From Streptomyces liliiviolaceus (GTDB lineage: Bacteria; Actinomycetota; Actinomycetes; Streptomycetales; Streptomycetaceae), in contig NZ_JAGPYQ010000001.1 of NCBI RefSeq assembly GCF_018070025.1, positions 7,316,001-7,380,000 on the forward strand: a DNA stretch of 64,000 nt. The letters run 5' to 3'. Shown here piece after piece: positions 55,972 through 64,000 of the stretch. The notes under the pieces are model-generated. The model was not told the DNA's origin, ran no database searches, and saw only the letters and a program-made list of their open reading frames with translations. The number at the start of each line of letters is the position of its first letter. Position 1 is the stretch's first letter. Both the position numbers and the translations under genes were made by a program.

Positions 55972-56723
55972 AGAGGAACTCCTTGCTGGTGGAACCGGGT
56001 GGGCCTCGGAGGCCGGACCCGGGTGAGGGGGACGCGCGGGACGGGCGTACGTCCCGGAGGTCCTCTGCGCACCAGCGTGTGTTCGAGTGTGACCGTCCGC
56101 GTTCCCGCCGGGCGGTCGGGGAAGCGGGTGGGCAGTGTGGGCGGCGGCTCCTGCGCGGCGGCCGTGCCGGTCGGCAGGAGCCGGGACAGCACCGCCGTCG
56201 CGAGCGCGCGCAGCGTACGGCCGGTGACCAGCGCCGCCCCGACCGCCGCGTCGGCCCGGTGGAGCAGCCAGGCGACCAGGAGGGCCGCGCAGACGTGGGC
56301 GGCGGTCATCGCCCCGGCCGCGTGCTGCCAGGGGTGACCGGGATGTCCGCCGCCCGCCGCCATCGCCACATGACCGGCGTGCGCCAGGTGCTCCGTACCG
56401 GCGTGCCCCGTACCCCGGTGGCCGCCTCCGGCGACCGTGCCCAGCGCGAGATGCATCGCGCCCTGCGCGGCGAGCGTGCACCCGGCGACCGTGAGCAGTC
56501 CCGGGCGGCGGCGGGCGAGCGGGCGCACGGCGACGAACTGCGCGACGGCGAGGGCGGCCACGAACCGCCACGGCACCTGTCCGCCGTCGACCGCGTGATG
56601 GCCGACGGCCGCGAGCACACCGCCGACCAGGGCGAACGCCATGGCCCGGACCACGGCCGCCGCGGAACCCGGCCCGGGCCCGAAGGCCCGGCCCTCGCCC
56701 CGCGTCACCTGGTCACCCGGCAC
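55893..56723 (-). CDS. His-rich membrane protein, probably copper-linked
   Basis: 276 residues, GTG start. Four or five hydrophobic helices. The middle loop is very rich in His (GGGHRGTGHAGTEHLAHAGH, GGGHPGHPWQH). The last about 80 residues are Arg/Pro-rich and overlap the YcnI gene by 79 bases in another frame; this tail may be a frameshift artefact. I know no name for it, but proteins of this look often accompany YcnI and are thought to deal with copper. Confidence 0.65.
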   Translation of the reverse strand: MPGDQVTRGEGRAFGPGPGSAAAVVRAMAFALVGGVLAAVGHHAVDGGQVPWRFVAALAVAQFVAVRPLARRRPGLLTVAGCTLAAQGAMHLALGTVAGGGHRGTGHAGTEHLAHAGHVAMAAGGGHPGHPWQHAAGAMTAAHVCAALLVAWLLHRADAAVGAALVTGRTLRALATAVLSRLLPTGTAAAQEPPPTLPTRFPDRPAGTRTVTLEHTLVRRGPPGRTPVPRVPLTRVRPPRPTRFHQQGVPLCPRPCPSPRRSPSPRPCPRTFAVPR

Positions 56724-56849
56724 GGTCGCCCGCCGTCCTCCCCCGCGCCCGTCACGTCGCCGAGCGTCGCGTCACATCAAATCGCGTCACGGCGCGGCGC
56801 GTACGGCGTTCGCCGCGTCGCGTACATCCATGTCCACGGAGGAGGCGGG

Positions 56850-56898
56850 CTGGAAGTCGGGGCGCAGCCCCACTTCCAGGGGCGCGGGGAACTGCGCG
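56850..56898. repeat. Hairpin plus interspersed repeat core
   Basis: CTGGAAGT (56850-56857) pairs with 56872-56879 around a GGGGCGCAGCCCC stem; a rightward core (56878-56898) follows directly, with the flank GCCCCCACCGGCCCGC. It lies in the 250-base gap upstream of the His-rich membrane protein, at the end of the leftward gene at 56974. Confidence 0.8.
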
Positions 56899-56973
56899 AC
56901 GAGCCCCCACCGGCCCGCGGACGAACCACCCGGCCGGCCGGCGTTCACGCCGGGAGGGGCGGCCGCGGGCCGC

Positions 56974-57444
56974 TCAGGCCCCCGCGGCGAGGGACCAGCT
57001 GGGGACGCGGCCGGCCAGGCGGCACGCGAGGAAGTACAGGGGGATCGGCGGGGTGTAGGGCGAGTCGCCCGCGGGGCTGTGGATCAGCCGGGGTTTCGCG
57101 GAGAAGCGGCCGCGGCGGGCCCGGGTCCAGGACGGGTCGGCCCGGCGGGCGCCGACCGTGTAGGTCACGGACGGCGGCCAGTCGACGCCGATGTGGGATC
57201 CGGCGGGGACCACCCACCACCAGCGTCCGCCGTCCGCGGAGCCGTCGTCGGAGTCGTCGGCGAAGACACAGCCGATACGGGGCAGACAGTCCAGGATGCG
57301 CTGGCCGTGCTCCCTGGACGTGCCCACCACGTCACACCCCAGACCGGTGCGCAACCGTGCGGGTATGACCAGGCGGATCGGGCGCCGGGAGGGGGACGTC
57401 ACGGGCGTACGCGACCACGGTTCAGGGGCGTGCTGCAGTTCCAT
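56974..57444 (-). CDS. Conserved hypothetical protein after an anti-sigma-like gene
   Basis: 156 residues. No known motif is recognised. The middle is beta-rich with GGRWWWVVPAGSHIGVDWPPSVTYTVG, and a Cys pair (LDCLPRIGCVF) is notable. The ATG has AAGGA ten bases upstream and overlaps the end of the ATPase-fold gene by 23 bases, so the two are expressed together. A binding partner of the anti-sigma-like protein is one possibility. Confidence 0.65.
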   Translation of the reverse strand: MELQHAPEPWSRTPVTSPSRRPIRLVIPARLRTGLGCDVVGTSREHGQRILDCLPRIGCVFADDSDDGSADGGRWWWVVPAGSHIGVDWPPSVTYTVGARRADPSWTRARRGRFSAKPRLIHSPAGDSPYTPPIPLYFLACRLAGRVPSWSLAAGA

Positions 57445-58060
57445 GAGGCAGGGATCCTTCGGCCGAGTGGGGGGCGGGCCGGGTGAGGTGCGGGGTGGAC
57501 ACACGCCCGGAGGAGGCGTGTGCCCGTCTGTCCGACGGCACGGGGGACGGCGGGGGAACCGTCGTCGGACGCGCCGGCAGGACGGCCCAGACGACGCGTC
57601 CGGAGCCGTGCGCGGTGTCGCGCGTGCCCCAGTCGGTGCTGAGCATGCCGACCAGCATGAGTCCGCGGCCGCCCTGGTCGTCGAGTCGGGCGGTGCGCTG
57701 GGCGGGGATCGACAGACCGCGGTTCTGGTCCTCGACCTCCAACTGGATCCGCTGTCCGTCGGAGCGCAGTCTGCACACGATCCGCTCGCTCGCCGTGTGC
57801 GTGAGCGCGTTGGTGACCAGCTCGGAGGTCACCAGGACAGCGTTGTCACATGCCTCGGGATCCGTGCCCCACGCGCGGAGCAGTTCGGTCACGTTCCGGC
57901 GGGCCAGGCCGACCGAGGCGGGGGTCGGGGGCAGGCCGAACACGCCTGACCTGTCGGGTGTCCTGTCGCTCGTCGTGCCGAGCGCGCCGTCTGCCGCGCT
58001 CTCCGTGCGTTCGTCCGCGGGCAGTCGGCCCAATGGCTTGGGGAGAGAGGGCGGAGCCAT
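57422..58060 (-). CDS. AbaA-like ATP-binding anti-sigma regulatory protein
   Basis: 212 residues from ATG 58060 (a TTG at 58189 is also open). The GHKL ATPase fold of the SpoIIAB/RsbW type has SELVTNALTHT (N box), VEDQNRGL (G1) and GGRGLMLVGML (G2). Such proteins bind a sigma or anti-anti-sigma factor, or accompany WhiJ-like regulators in Streptomyces. The WhiJ-like gene is divergent, which matches the known AbaA/WhiJ/DUF397 grouping. Confidence 0.88.
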   Translation of the reverse strand: MAPPSLPKPLGRLPADERTESAADGALGTTSDRTPDRSGVFGLPPTPASVGLARRNVTELLRAWGTDPEACDNAVLVTSELVTNALTHTASERIVCRLRSDGQRIQLEVEDQNRGLSIPAQRTARLDDQGGRGLMLVGMLSTDWGTRDTAHGSGRVVWAVLPARPTTVPPPSPVPSDRRAHASSGRVSTPHLTRPAPHSAEGSLPHGTAARP

Positions 58061-58280
58061 CGCCGTTCGCCTTTCGTCTGCCTTCGCACCGGGGGTCAGA
58101 CCGGTGCCGGTACCCCACGGATCCGCTGCGCCGCGGGGTGCGAACACCCCGTTGCGGACAGTGACGACGCGCGATCCGTTCTCCCCCAACTGGACCGCGC
58201 CGTCAGGTCGTTCACCGGGCCGTGACGGTACGCCCTACTGTGACACCTGCCAACATCAGCTCGCAACCGGCAAGTTGAAA

Positions 58281-58288
58281 ATTGCAAT
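58281..58288. promoter_or_regulatory. ATTGCAAT palindrome in the divergent gap
   Basis: ATTGCAAT sits at the centre of an AT-rich stretch (TTGAAAATTGCAATTC) in the 308-base gap 58061-58368 between the AbaA-like and WhiJ-like genes. It is 81 bases before the WhiJ-like start and is the most likely place for a promoter and operator in this gap. Confidence 0.4.
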
Positions 58289-58368
58289 TCAGCAGGTGCA
58301 TGCTTCCTCTGTCGAACGGGTGATCGTGACAGACTGCGACCTCGAAGCCCGCTGTGAGGGGGTAAGGC

Positions 58369-59244
58369 GTGACCGCTGAGACCGACTGGGGTGGCGCGCC
58401 CTCCGTCCTGCGCATGATCCTCGGCAGACAGCTGGAGGAACTGCGCACCCGGGCCGGGCTGACGTTCGAGCAGGCCGGTGCGGCGCTCGGGGTCAGCCAC
58501 TCCACGATCCGCCGGATGGAGGCCGCCAAGGTGGCCCGGCTGCGGCTGCCCGACGCGGAGAAGCTGCTCCAGATCTACGGCGTGACCGACCAGCAGGAGA
58601 TCGACACCTTCCTGAAGTCGGTCCGTGAGGCGAACAAGCGCGGCTGGTGGCACACCTACCGCGATGTGCTGCCCGACTGGTTCTCCGCGTATCTGAGCCT
58701 GGAGCAGGCGGCGCTGCAGATCCGCGCCTACGAGGCCCAGTTCGTGCACGGGCTGCTGCAGACCGAGGAGTACGCGCGCGCCCTGCTGAGCGCCGGGAAC
58801 CCGCACGCCTCGGCGGACGCGACGGACCGCCGTGTGGCCCTGCGCATGCGGCGCCAGGAACTGCTCACCAAGCCGTCCCCGCCGCGGGTGTGGATCGTGA
58901 TGGACGAGACGGTGCTGCGGTGGCCGGTCGGCGGCCCCGAGGTGATGCGCGCCCAGATCGACCATCTGATCGAGGTCAACTCGCTGCCCCACGTGACGTT
59001 GCAGATCATGCCGTTCGCGAACGGTCCGCACCCGGCCATGCGGGCGGGCGCGTTCCACCTCTTCCGGTTCCGGGCGCGCGAGCTGCCCGACATCGTCTAT
59101 CTCAGCGGCCTGGTGGGCGCTGTGTACCTGGACAAGGACGACGACGTCGTGGTCTACCGCGAGGCCCTGGACCGGCTGGGCGCCCAGTCGGCGCCCGCCA
59201 GAAAGACCGAGGCCCTCCTCGGTGCTATCCGCAAGGAGCTCTGA
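58369..59244 (+). CDS. WhiJ-like XRE family regulator with DUF5753
   Basis: 291 residues, GTG with GAGGGGG six bases upstream. The helix-turn-helix (LGRQLEELRTRAGLTFEQAGAALGVSHSTIRRMEAAKV) is followed by DUF5753 (WFSAYLSLEQAALQIRAYEAQFVHGLLQTEEYARALL ... LPHVTLQIMPF). The family works with small DUF397 proteins such as the next gene, and influences development and antibiotic production in Streptomyces. Confidence 0.93.
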   Translation: MTAETDWGGAPSVLRMILGRQLEELRTRAGLTFEQAGAALGVSHSTIRRMEAAKVARLRLPDAEKLLQIYGVTDQQEIDTFLKSVREANKRGWWHTYRDVLPDWFSAYLSLEQAALQIRAYEAQFVHGLLQTEEYARALLSAGNPHASADATDRRVALRMRRQELLTKPSPPRVWIVMDETVLRWPVGGPEVMRAQIDHLIEVNSLPHVTLQIMPFANGPHPAMRAGAFHLFRFRARELPDIVYLSGLVGAVYLDKDDDVVVYREALDRLGAQSAPARKTEALLGAIRKEL

Positions 59245-59245
59245 C

Positions 59246-59482
59246 GTGCACCACCACATACGCAACGGCATTCCGTCCCGCGAACTCGGCAACCGCGGCT
59301 GGTACAAGCCGTGGAGCGACGACGCGGGCGGCGCCTGTGTCGAGGCGAAGAAGCTCGGCGACGGCCGGGTCGCACTGCGCCAGTCCACCGACCCCGACGG
59401 TCCCGCGCTGGTCTTCACCCCGCGTGAGATGACGAGTTTCCTGGCGGGCGTGAAGGCCGGCCGCGCCGACTTCTTGCTCTGA
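59246..59482 (+). CDS. DUF397 small protein (WhiJ partner type)
   Basis: 78 residues. GNRGWYKPWSDDAGGACVEAKKLGDGRVALRQSTDP ... LVFTPREMTSFLAGVKAGRADFLL is a full DUF397 domain. GTG start, with AAGGAG inside the end of the WhiJ-like gene, one base after its stop, so the two are translated together. It is thought to act as antitoxin or co-regulator of the XRE protein. Confidence 0.93.
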   Translation: MHHHIRNGIPSRELGNRGWYKPWSDDAGGACVEAKKLGDGRVALRQSTDPDGPALVFTPREMTSFLAGVKAGRADFLL

Positions 59483-59552
59483 CCGCTGTTCCGAAACTCC
59501 TGATGGTGCTTGAGCGTTCACCGTGAACCGACGACATGATGGGAGATCGGCG

Positions 59553-60371
59553 TTGCCCGACAACGACGGATGGCCTGCCGACCGGATCGACACCGAGAGC
59601 GCGCACTCGGCTCGCATCTACGACTACATCCTCGGCGGCAAGGACTACTACCCCGCCGACAAGGAGGCGGGTGACGCCATGGTGCGGGAGTGGCCCGCCA
59701 TGCCCGTGCACATGCGCGCCAACCGCGACTGGATGAACCGCGCGGTGCGCTGGCTCGCCGAGAGCGCGGGGATACGCCAGTTCCTGGACATCGGGACGGG
59801 CATCCCCACCTCCCCGAACCTCCATGAGATCGCCCAGTCGGTGGCCCCCGAGTCCCGTGTGGTCTACGTGGACAACGACCCCATCGTCCTCACTCTGTCC
59901 CAGGGGCTGCTCGCCAGCACCCCCGAGGGCCGGACGTCGTACATCGAGGCGGACTTCCAGCACCCGGAGGCCGTGCTGGGCTCCGCGGAGTTCCTGGAGA
60001 CCCTGGACCTGGACAAGCCGGTCGCGCTGACCGTCATCGCGATCGTCCACTTCGTGCTGGACGAGGACGACGCGGTCGGTATCGTCCGGCGGCTGCTGGA
60101 CTCCCTGCCCGCGGGCAGCTATCTGGCGATGACCATCGGCACGGCCGAGTTCGCGCCGCAGGAGGTCGGGCGGGTGGCCCGTGAGTACGCGGCGCGCGGC
60201 ATGCCGATGCGGCTGCGGACGATCGGTGAGGCCGAGGAGTTCTTCGACGGTCTCGAACTGGTCGAGCCCGGGATCGTCCAGGTGCACAAGTGGCATCCGG
60301 ACGGCACGGGCGAGCAGGACGTCCGGGACGAGGACATCGCGATGTACGGGGCGATCGCCCGCAAGGGGTGA
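59553..60371 (+). CDS. DUF574 SAM-dependent methyltransferase-like protein
   Basis: 272 residues. DRIDTESAHSARIYDYILGGKDYYPADKEAG, ANRDWMNRAVRWLAESAGIRQFLDIGTGIPTSPNLHEIAQ and VVYVDNDPIV are typical of PF04672, which has a methyltransferase fold and is very common in Streptomyces next to XRE/DUF397 pairs. The reaction is unknown. TTG 59553 has GGGAGA eight bases upstream; a GTG at 59523 without a clear ribosome site would add ten residues. Confidence 0.9.
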   Translation: MPDNDGWPADRIDTESAHSARIYDYILGGKDYYPADKEAGDAMVREWPAMPVHMRANRDWMNRAVRWLAESAGIRQFLDIGTGIPTSPNLHEIAQSVAPESRVVYVDNDPIVLTLSQGLLASTPEGRTSYIEADFQHPEAVLGSAEFLETLDLDKPVALTVIAIVHFVLDEDDAVGIVRRLLDSLPAGSYLAMTIGTAEFAPQEVGRVAREYAARGMPMRLRTIGEAEEFFDGLELVEPGIVQVHKWHPDGTGEQDVRDEDIAMYGAIARKG

Positions 60372-60491
60372 CGCTGCCGCTGTGAGCAGCTGCGAATCCG
60401 GCGTGCAGCCGGGGCTGATCCCGGGTGAAGCCGGCCTGCGGAACCGGCCTGCGGACCGTCCTACGACATCCGCGGGCCGGTGGGGGCGGGC

Positions 60492-60538
60492 CGCGCAGTT
60501 CCCCGCGCCCCTTCGGGGGCGCCCGACGGGGCGCCCCC
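60492..60538. terminator. Repeat core with a following 10-base hairpin
   Basis: A leftward core (60492-60512), then perfect 10-base arms (60515-60524 and 60529-60538). This is the only clear structure in the 359-base gap 60372-60730, and it probably ends the methyltransferase transcript. The rest of the gap should hold the promoter of the binding-protein gene, but I see no convincing element. Confidence 0.8.
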
Positions 60539-60730
60539 GCACCCTCATCCCTACCTCAAATCAAAAGCGCACAACTCGGGCCATGCGGTCACTCACTTGA
60601 CGACCGGGCGTCACACACGGTTGGCTCCGGCCAGCAAAAGTCGGACGGTCGGCACCTCGTCCCGTCGGCCGTCACAGCGACTTGACGCCCCCATCCGCTT
60701 GTCGGCCGCACAGCGAGGTGCTGTTCCCCC

Positions 60731-61747
60731 ATGACCCACACTCCCTCCCGCCCCCTTTCCAGCAGATCCGCGCGCGGCACCGCCGCCGTCGCCGCCTGCG
60801 CCGCCGTCTCCCTGCTCGCGTCCGGATGTACCGGCTCGGACGGGGCCGACTCGGACGCCACCACGGCGGGCAAGGCCGGCGGCTCCGGGATCAAGGTCGC
60901 CCTGATCACCCACAGCGCCCCGGACGACGCGTTCTGGGAGCGGGTGCGCAAGGGCGCCGAGGCCGCCGCCGCCAAGGACGGCATCGACCTGGCGTACGAG
61001 AGCGACCCCGACGCCGCCGGACAGGCCAAGCTGGTGCGCGAGGCGGTCGCCGACAAGGTCGACGGCATCGCGGTGACCCTCGCCAAGCCCGAGGCGATGA
61101 AGGGCGCGGTCGCCGCGGCCAGGGCGGCGGGCATCCCGGTGGTCGGCCTCAACTCCGGTATCGACGCCTGGAAGGCGGGCGGCCTGATGCAGTACTTCGG
61201 CCAGGACGAGAGCGTCGCGGGCCGGGCCGTCGGCGACAAGCTGGACTCGCTGCGCGCCAAGCACGCCCTGTGCGTCATCCACGAGCGCGGCAACGTGGCC
61301 GTGGAGGCCCGCTGCGCCGGGGTGAAGAAGACCTTCGGCGGCCGTACCGACCTGGTCTACGTGGACGGCACCGACGAGGACGCCCTGATCGAGTCCGTCG
61401 CCGCCGCGCTGCGCCAGGACCCGACCATCGACGAAGTCGTGATGAACGGCGCCCAGTTCGCCCTCGCGGCCGTGAAGTCGGTGAAGGAGGCCGGCAGCAA
61501 GGCGAAGATCGCCACCTTCGACCTCAACAACGACATCGTCAAGTCCGTGCAGAGCGGGGACGTGCAGTTCGCCGTGGACCAGCAGCCCTACCTGCAGGGA
61601 TACCTCGCCGTGGACGCGTTCTGGCTGTACAAGACCAACGGCAACGTCAGCGGCGGCGGGGAGGAACCGGTGCTCACCGGACCGGCGTTCGTCACCAAGC
61701 AGAACGTCGCCTCGGTGGCCAAGTACGCGGCCAACGGGACCCGCTGA
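60731..61747 (+). CDS. Sugar-type substrate-binding lipoprotein (Peripla_BP_4)
   Basis: 338 residues. Lipoprotein signal with lipobox LLASGC; the mature domain has the ribose-binding-like pattern VALITHSAPDDAFWERVRKGAEAAAAKDG, LVREAVADKVDGIAVTLAKPEAM, AAGIPVVGLNSG and IATFDLNNDIVKSVQSGDVQFAVDQQPYLQGY. It is related to inositol- and ribose-binding proteins. No permease or ATPase gene follows; the next gene encodes a sensor kinase, so it may be a ligand-sensing partner instead of part of an importer. Confidence 0.88.
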   Translation: MTHTPSRPLSSRSARGTAAVAACAAVSLLASGCTGSDGADSDATTAGKAGGSGIKVALITHSAPDDAFWERVRKGAEAAAAKDGIDLAYESDPDAAGQAKLVREAVADKVDGIAVTLAKPEAMKGAVAAARAAGIPVVGLNSGIDAWKAGGLMQYFGQDESVAGRAVGDKLDSLRAKHALCVIHERGNVAVEARCAGVKKTFGGRTDLVYVDGTDEDALIESVAAALRQDPTIDEVVMNGAQFALAAVKSVKEAGSKAKIATFDLNNDIVKSVQSGDVQFAVDQQPYLQGYLAVDAFWLYKTNGNVSGGGEEPVLTGPAFVTKQNVASVAKYAANGTR

Positions 61748-61774
61748 ACCGCCCGCCGGGCCGCCCGGACGGAG

Positions 61775-61793
61775 ATCGCCTTATAACGGCGAT
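61775..61793 (+). terminator. Short hairpin after the binding-protein gene
   Basis: ATCGCC-TTATAAC-GGCGAT, 28 bases past the stop. A weak terminator or attenuator before the sensor kinase gene; the stem is only six bases. Confidence 0.4.
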
Positions 61794-61985
61794 GACAAGG
61801 TTTGGGGTACTCACGGTGCGTACGGTCACTTGTACGGATAGCATCCTGCGGACCCCCTGTGTGTACAGGACACGCGCTCACCCCGCGCGGCCGTCCCCTG
61901 CCCTGCCGACGATCCGACACCCCGCGCGACCGCCCGAACTCCCCCGCGACTGACCCTGCTCACCGCTGATCGCTCTAGGACGACG

Positions 61986-64000
61986 ATGTCTCCACGGACA
62001 GGCGCCCGCCGCCGTCTCGGCTCCATACGTCTCTCGCTGATCCTGCTGGCCCTGGTTCCCAGCGTCACCCTCGCCGCCATGTGGGGTGTGACGACGATCC
62101 AGATGTTCTCCGAGGGCCTGCGGCTGCGGGACCAGACCGGGCTCAGCCGGTCGACCGGGGCCATGGGTACCGACGCGACGCTGGCGCTGCAGAAGGAACG
62201 CAGCCTGTCGGCCGTGCTGCTGGCCTCGCCCGACAGCTCCCGCAGTGCCCTGGACGCGCAGCGGGAACGTACCGACAAGGCCATCGCGACGCTGGTCGGC
62301 CAGTCCGACCGGATCCGGGAGGCACCCACCCGCATCCGCGACCGGATGTACTCGGTCATCGCGTCGGTGGGCAGCCTGGAGTACTACCGGGGGCAGGTGG
62401 ACAACCCCACCGACATCACCCCCGAGCAGGCGCTGGACCAGTACACCTCGATCATCGACGACCAGATCCACGCCTTCCAGGAGATCTCGCAGGTCGACGA
62501 CGGCGAACTCACCTCGCAGGCGGGCCCGCTCGTCGCCCTCGAACACTCCGCGGAGCTGGTCTCCCAGGAGGACGCCCAGCTCCATCTGGTGTGGCCGGCG
62601 GGCAGGCTCGACGACGCGTCGTGGAGCCACTTCACCCAACTGGTCAACGCCCGGCGCTTCCTCGTCGAGGACCAGCTCATCCCGTCGCTGCGCGGCTCGG
62701 TCAAGACACAGACCGAACGGATCCTCCAGGGCTCGGACTGGAAGTCCCTGGAGACCGTCGAGGAGCAGGTGCTCGCGGCGCGCGCGAAGGGCGGCGACGG
62801 CGGGCGGATCGACCTCCCGAACGCGGAGAAGCGCTGGACGACGGCGTACGACAAGCTCCGGCTGCAGTACTCCACCCTGATCCAGCAGGAGACGGCGGCG
62901 CTGCTGCAGCGCAGTGACGACCAGGCCGAGGCGCTGCTGATCAAGGCCGCCGCGCTGAGCGCCGCCGGACTCGTCGCCCTGCTGGTGTGCGTCTTCATGT
63001 CCTGGCGCATCACCCGCTCCCTGTCCCGGCGTCTGCGCGGGCTGCGGATCGCCACCCTGGGCCTCGCAGAGGAGCGGCTGCCCGACGTGGTGGCGCGGCT
63101 CGACCGCGGCGAGACCGTCGACGTGGAGTCCGCGACGCCCGAGCTGGACTACGGCCGCGACGAACTCGGCCAGGTGGCCCAGGCGTTCAACACCGCCCAG
63201 CGCACGGCGGTCAACACCGCCGTGGAACTCGCCGACACCCGGCGCGGTTTCCAGAAGGTCATCCTCGGCATCGCCCGGCAGAGCCAGAACCTGGTCAACC
63301 TCCAGCTCACCAAGCTCGACGCGCTGGAACGTCAGCACCAGGACCCGGAGATCCTCAAGGGCCTGTACGAACTCGACTCCACGGCGAGCCAGTTGCGCCG
63401 CTACGAGGAGAACCTGGTCATCATCAGCGGTGAGCGGCCCGGCCGCAGCTGGACCGAGCCGGTCGCCCTGATCGACATCCTGCGCAGCTCGGTCGGCGAG
63501 GTCGCCGAGTACCAGCGCGTGGAGGTGCAGACCGACGAGGAGGTGTTCCTCGCCCCGCCCGCGGTGGCCGACGTCATCCACCTGCTCGCCGAACTCATCG
63601 ACAACGCGACCACGTACTCCCCCGCGCCCAGCCCCGTCGGAGTACGGGCCGGACTGGTCGCCAAGGGCCTCGCGGTGGAGATCGAGGACCGCGGCCTGGG
63701 CATGTCCGAGGACGACTACGCGTCGTTCAACGCCCAGTTGGCGGTGCCCCCGCAGTTCGACGTGGTGGCCCTCGCCGACGACCTGCGGCTCGGCATGTTC
63801 GTGATCGCCCGGCTCGCCAACCGGCACGGCGTCACCGTCACGCTGCGGCCCTCGCCGTACGGGGGCACGACCGCGATCGTGCTGATCCCGTACGAGATCG
63901 TGGTGCGCGAGACCCCGGAGTCCGCCGCCGGGGGCGCGCGGGCGGCCGACGAGGCGCGCAGGCCCGCTGGGGAACCACCGGTCCGGGCCGCCGTCGCCGC
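61986..64000 (+). CDS. Conservon-type sensor histidine kinase, cut by window end
   Basis: 671 residues visible, open at the window end. TM helix (LILLALVPSVTLAAMWGV), extracytoplasmic nitrate/sulfonate-sensing-like (NIT) domain of about 300 residues with ALQKERSLSAVLLASP, a second helix (AAALSAAGLVALLVCVFMSW), HAMP-like linker, and helical dimerisation segment (FQKVILGIARQSQNLVNLQLTKLDALERQ). The ATPase domain has ELIDNATTYSPAPSPV, EDRGLGM and LADDLRLGMFVIARLA. This matches CvnA-type kinases that head conservons (cvnA-D). The partner genes would lie beyond the window. AGGA is six bases before the ATG. Confidence 0.9.
   Translation, partial: MSPRTGARRRLGSIRLSLILLALVPSVTLAAMWGVTTIQMFSEGLRLRDQTGLSRSTGAMGTDATLALQKERSLSAVLLASPDSSRSALDAQRERTDKAIATLVGQSDRIREAPTRIRDRMYSVIASVGSLEYYRGQVDNPTDITPEQALDQYTSIIDDQIHAFQEISQVDDGELTSQAGPLVALEHSAELVSQEDAQLHLVWPAGRLDDASWSHFTQLVNARRFLVEDQLIPSLRGSVKTQTERILQGSDWKSLETVEEQVLAARAKGGDGGRIDLPNAEKRWTTAYDKLRLQYSTLIQQETAALLQRSDDQAEALLIKAAALSAAGLVALLVCVFMSWRITRSLSRRLRGLRIATLGLAEERLPDVVARLDRGETVDVESATPELDYGRDELGQVAQAFNTAQRTAVNTAVELADTRRGFQKVILGIARQSQNLVNLQLTKLDALERQHQDPEILKGLYELDSTASQLRRYEENLVIISGERPGRSWTEPVALIDILRSSVGEVAEYQRVEVQTDEEVFLAPPAVADVIHLLAELIDNATTYSPAPSPVGVRAGLVAKGLAVEIEDRGLGMSEDDYASFNAQLAVPPQFDVVALADDLRLGMFVIARLANRHGVTVTLRPSPYGGTTAIVLIPYEIVVRETPESAAGGARAADEARRPAGEPPVRAAVA

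Overview
The window is a stretch of a Streptomyces chromosome. Base composition and codon use are very GC-rich throughout, with GTG/TTG starts and many 4-nt start/stop overlaps. It carries a geosmin synthase, a Streptomyces subtilisin inhibitor-type protein, a WhiJ/DUF397/AbaA-like regulatory cluster, a conservon-type sensor kinase and carbohydrate ABC operons that lack their own ATPase. No rRNA, tRNA, CRISPR array or insertion sequence was seen.

Layout. 1-2947: the end of a protein kinase like those of TerY-P triads, then a small protein and a two-helix membrane protein that share an unusual Gly/Asn-rich peptide motif. 3006-5007: a small operon (DUF1697, SnoaL/DUF4440, ketopantoate reductase-like). 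5333-10359: MMPL exporter, CDP-alcohol phosphatidyltransferase, OleD-like macrolide glycosyltransferase. 10595-13685: sugar ABC importer (two permeases, binding protein). 13947-19698: aminoglycoside phosphotransferase-like protein, LysR/EamA divergent pair, YbaK-type deacylase, DEDDh exonuclease, SAV2148-type HEPN protein. 19801-22036: two secreted proteins that look like the two halves of a copper amine oxidase. 22216-33009: the glycogen/trehalose genes glgX, treY and treZ, with two M14 carboxypeptidases around a subtilisin inhibitor and a DUF1707-FHA protein between them. 33157-39104: a second APH-like protein, M24 peptidase, LysE exporter, PDZ protein, geosmin synthase. 39426-43013: a nitrate/sulfonate-type ABC importer split by a composite inverted repeat. 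43120-45262: an iron-box-controlled pair, a secreted neocarzinostatin-like protein and a LAXTG-anchored beta-propeller. 45375-56723: AIM24 protein, TetR/oxidoreductase pair with three phased operators, ABC exporter, a Baeyer-Villiger monooxygenase coupled to a lactonase-like propeller, an atypical response regulator facing a MarR protein, and a YcnI/His-rich membrane pair likely tied to copper. 56974-60371: AbaA-like, WhiJ-like and DUF397 proteins and a DUF574 methyltransferase. 60731-64000: a sugar-type binding lipoprotein and a conservon-type sensor kinase that runs off the window.

How the genes work together. GlgX debranches glycogen, and TreY and TreZ turn the resulting maltooligosaccharides into trehalose. 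The monooxygenase and the SMP-30-like protein could turn a ketone into an ester or lactone and then open it. The two amine-oxidase halves would have to assemble outside the cell. The paired secreted proteins behind the iron box suggest heme or iron scavenging.

A striking feature of the non-coding sequence is a family of interspersed GC-rich inverted repeats built on the core GGGGCGCGGGGAACTGCGC. They sit in at least ten places, mostly at gene ends, and are nested inside one another in modular combinations. Some have been captured into coding frames.
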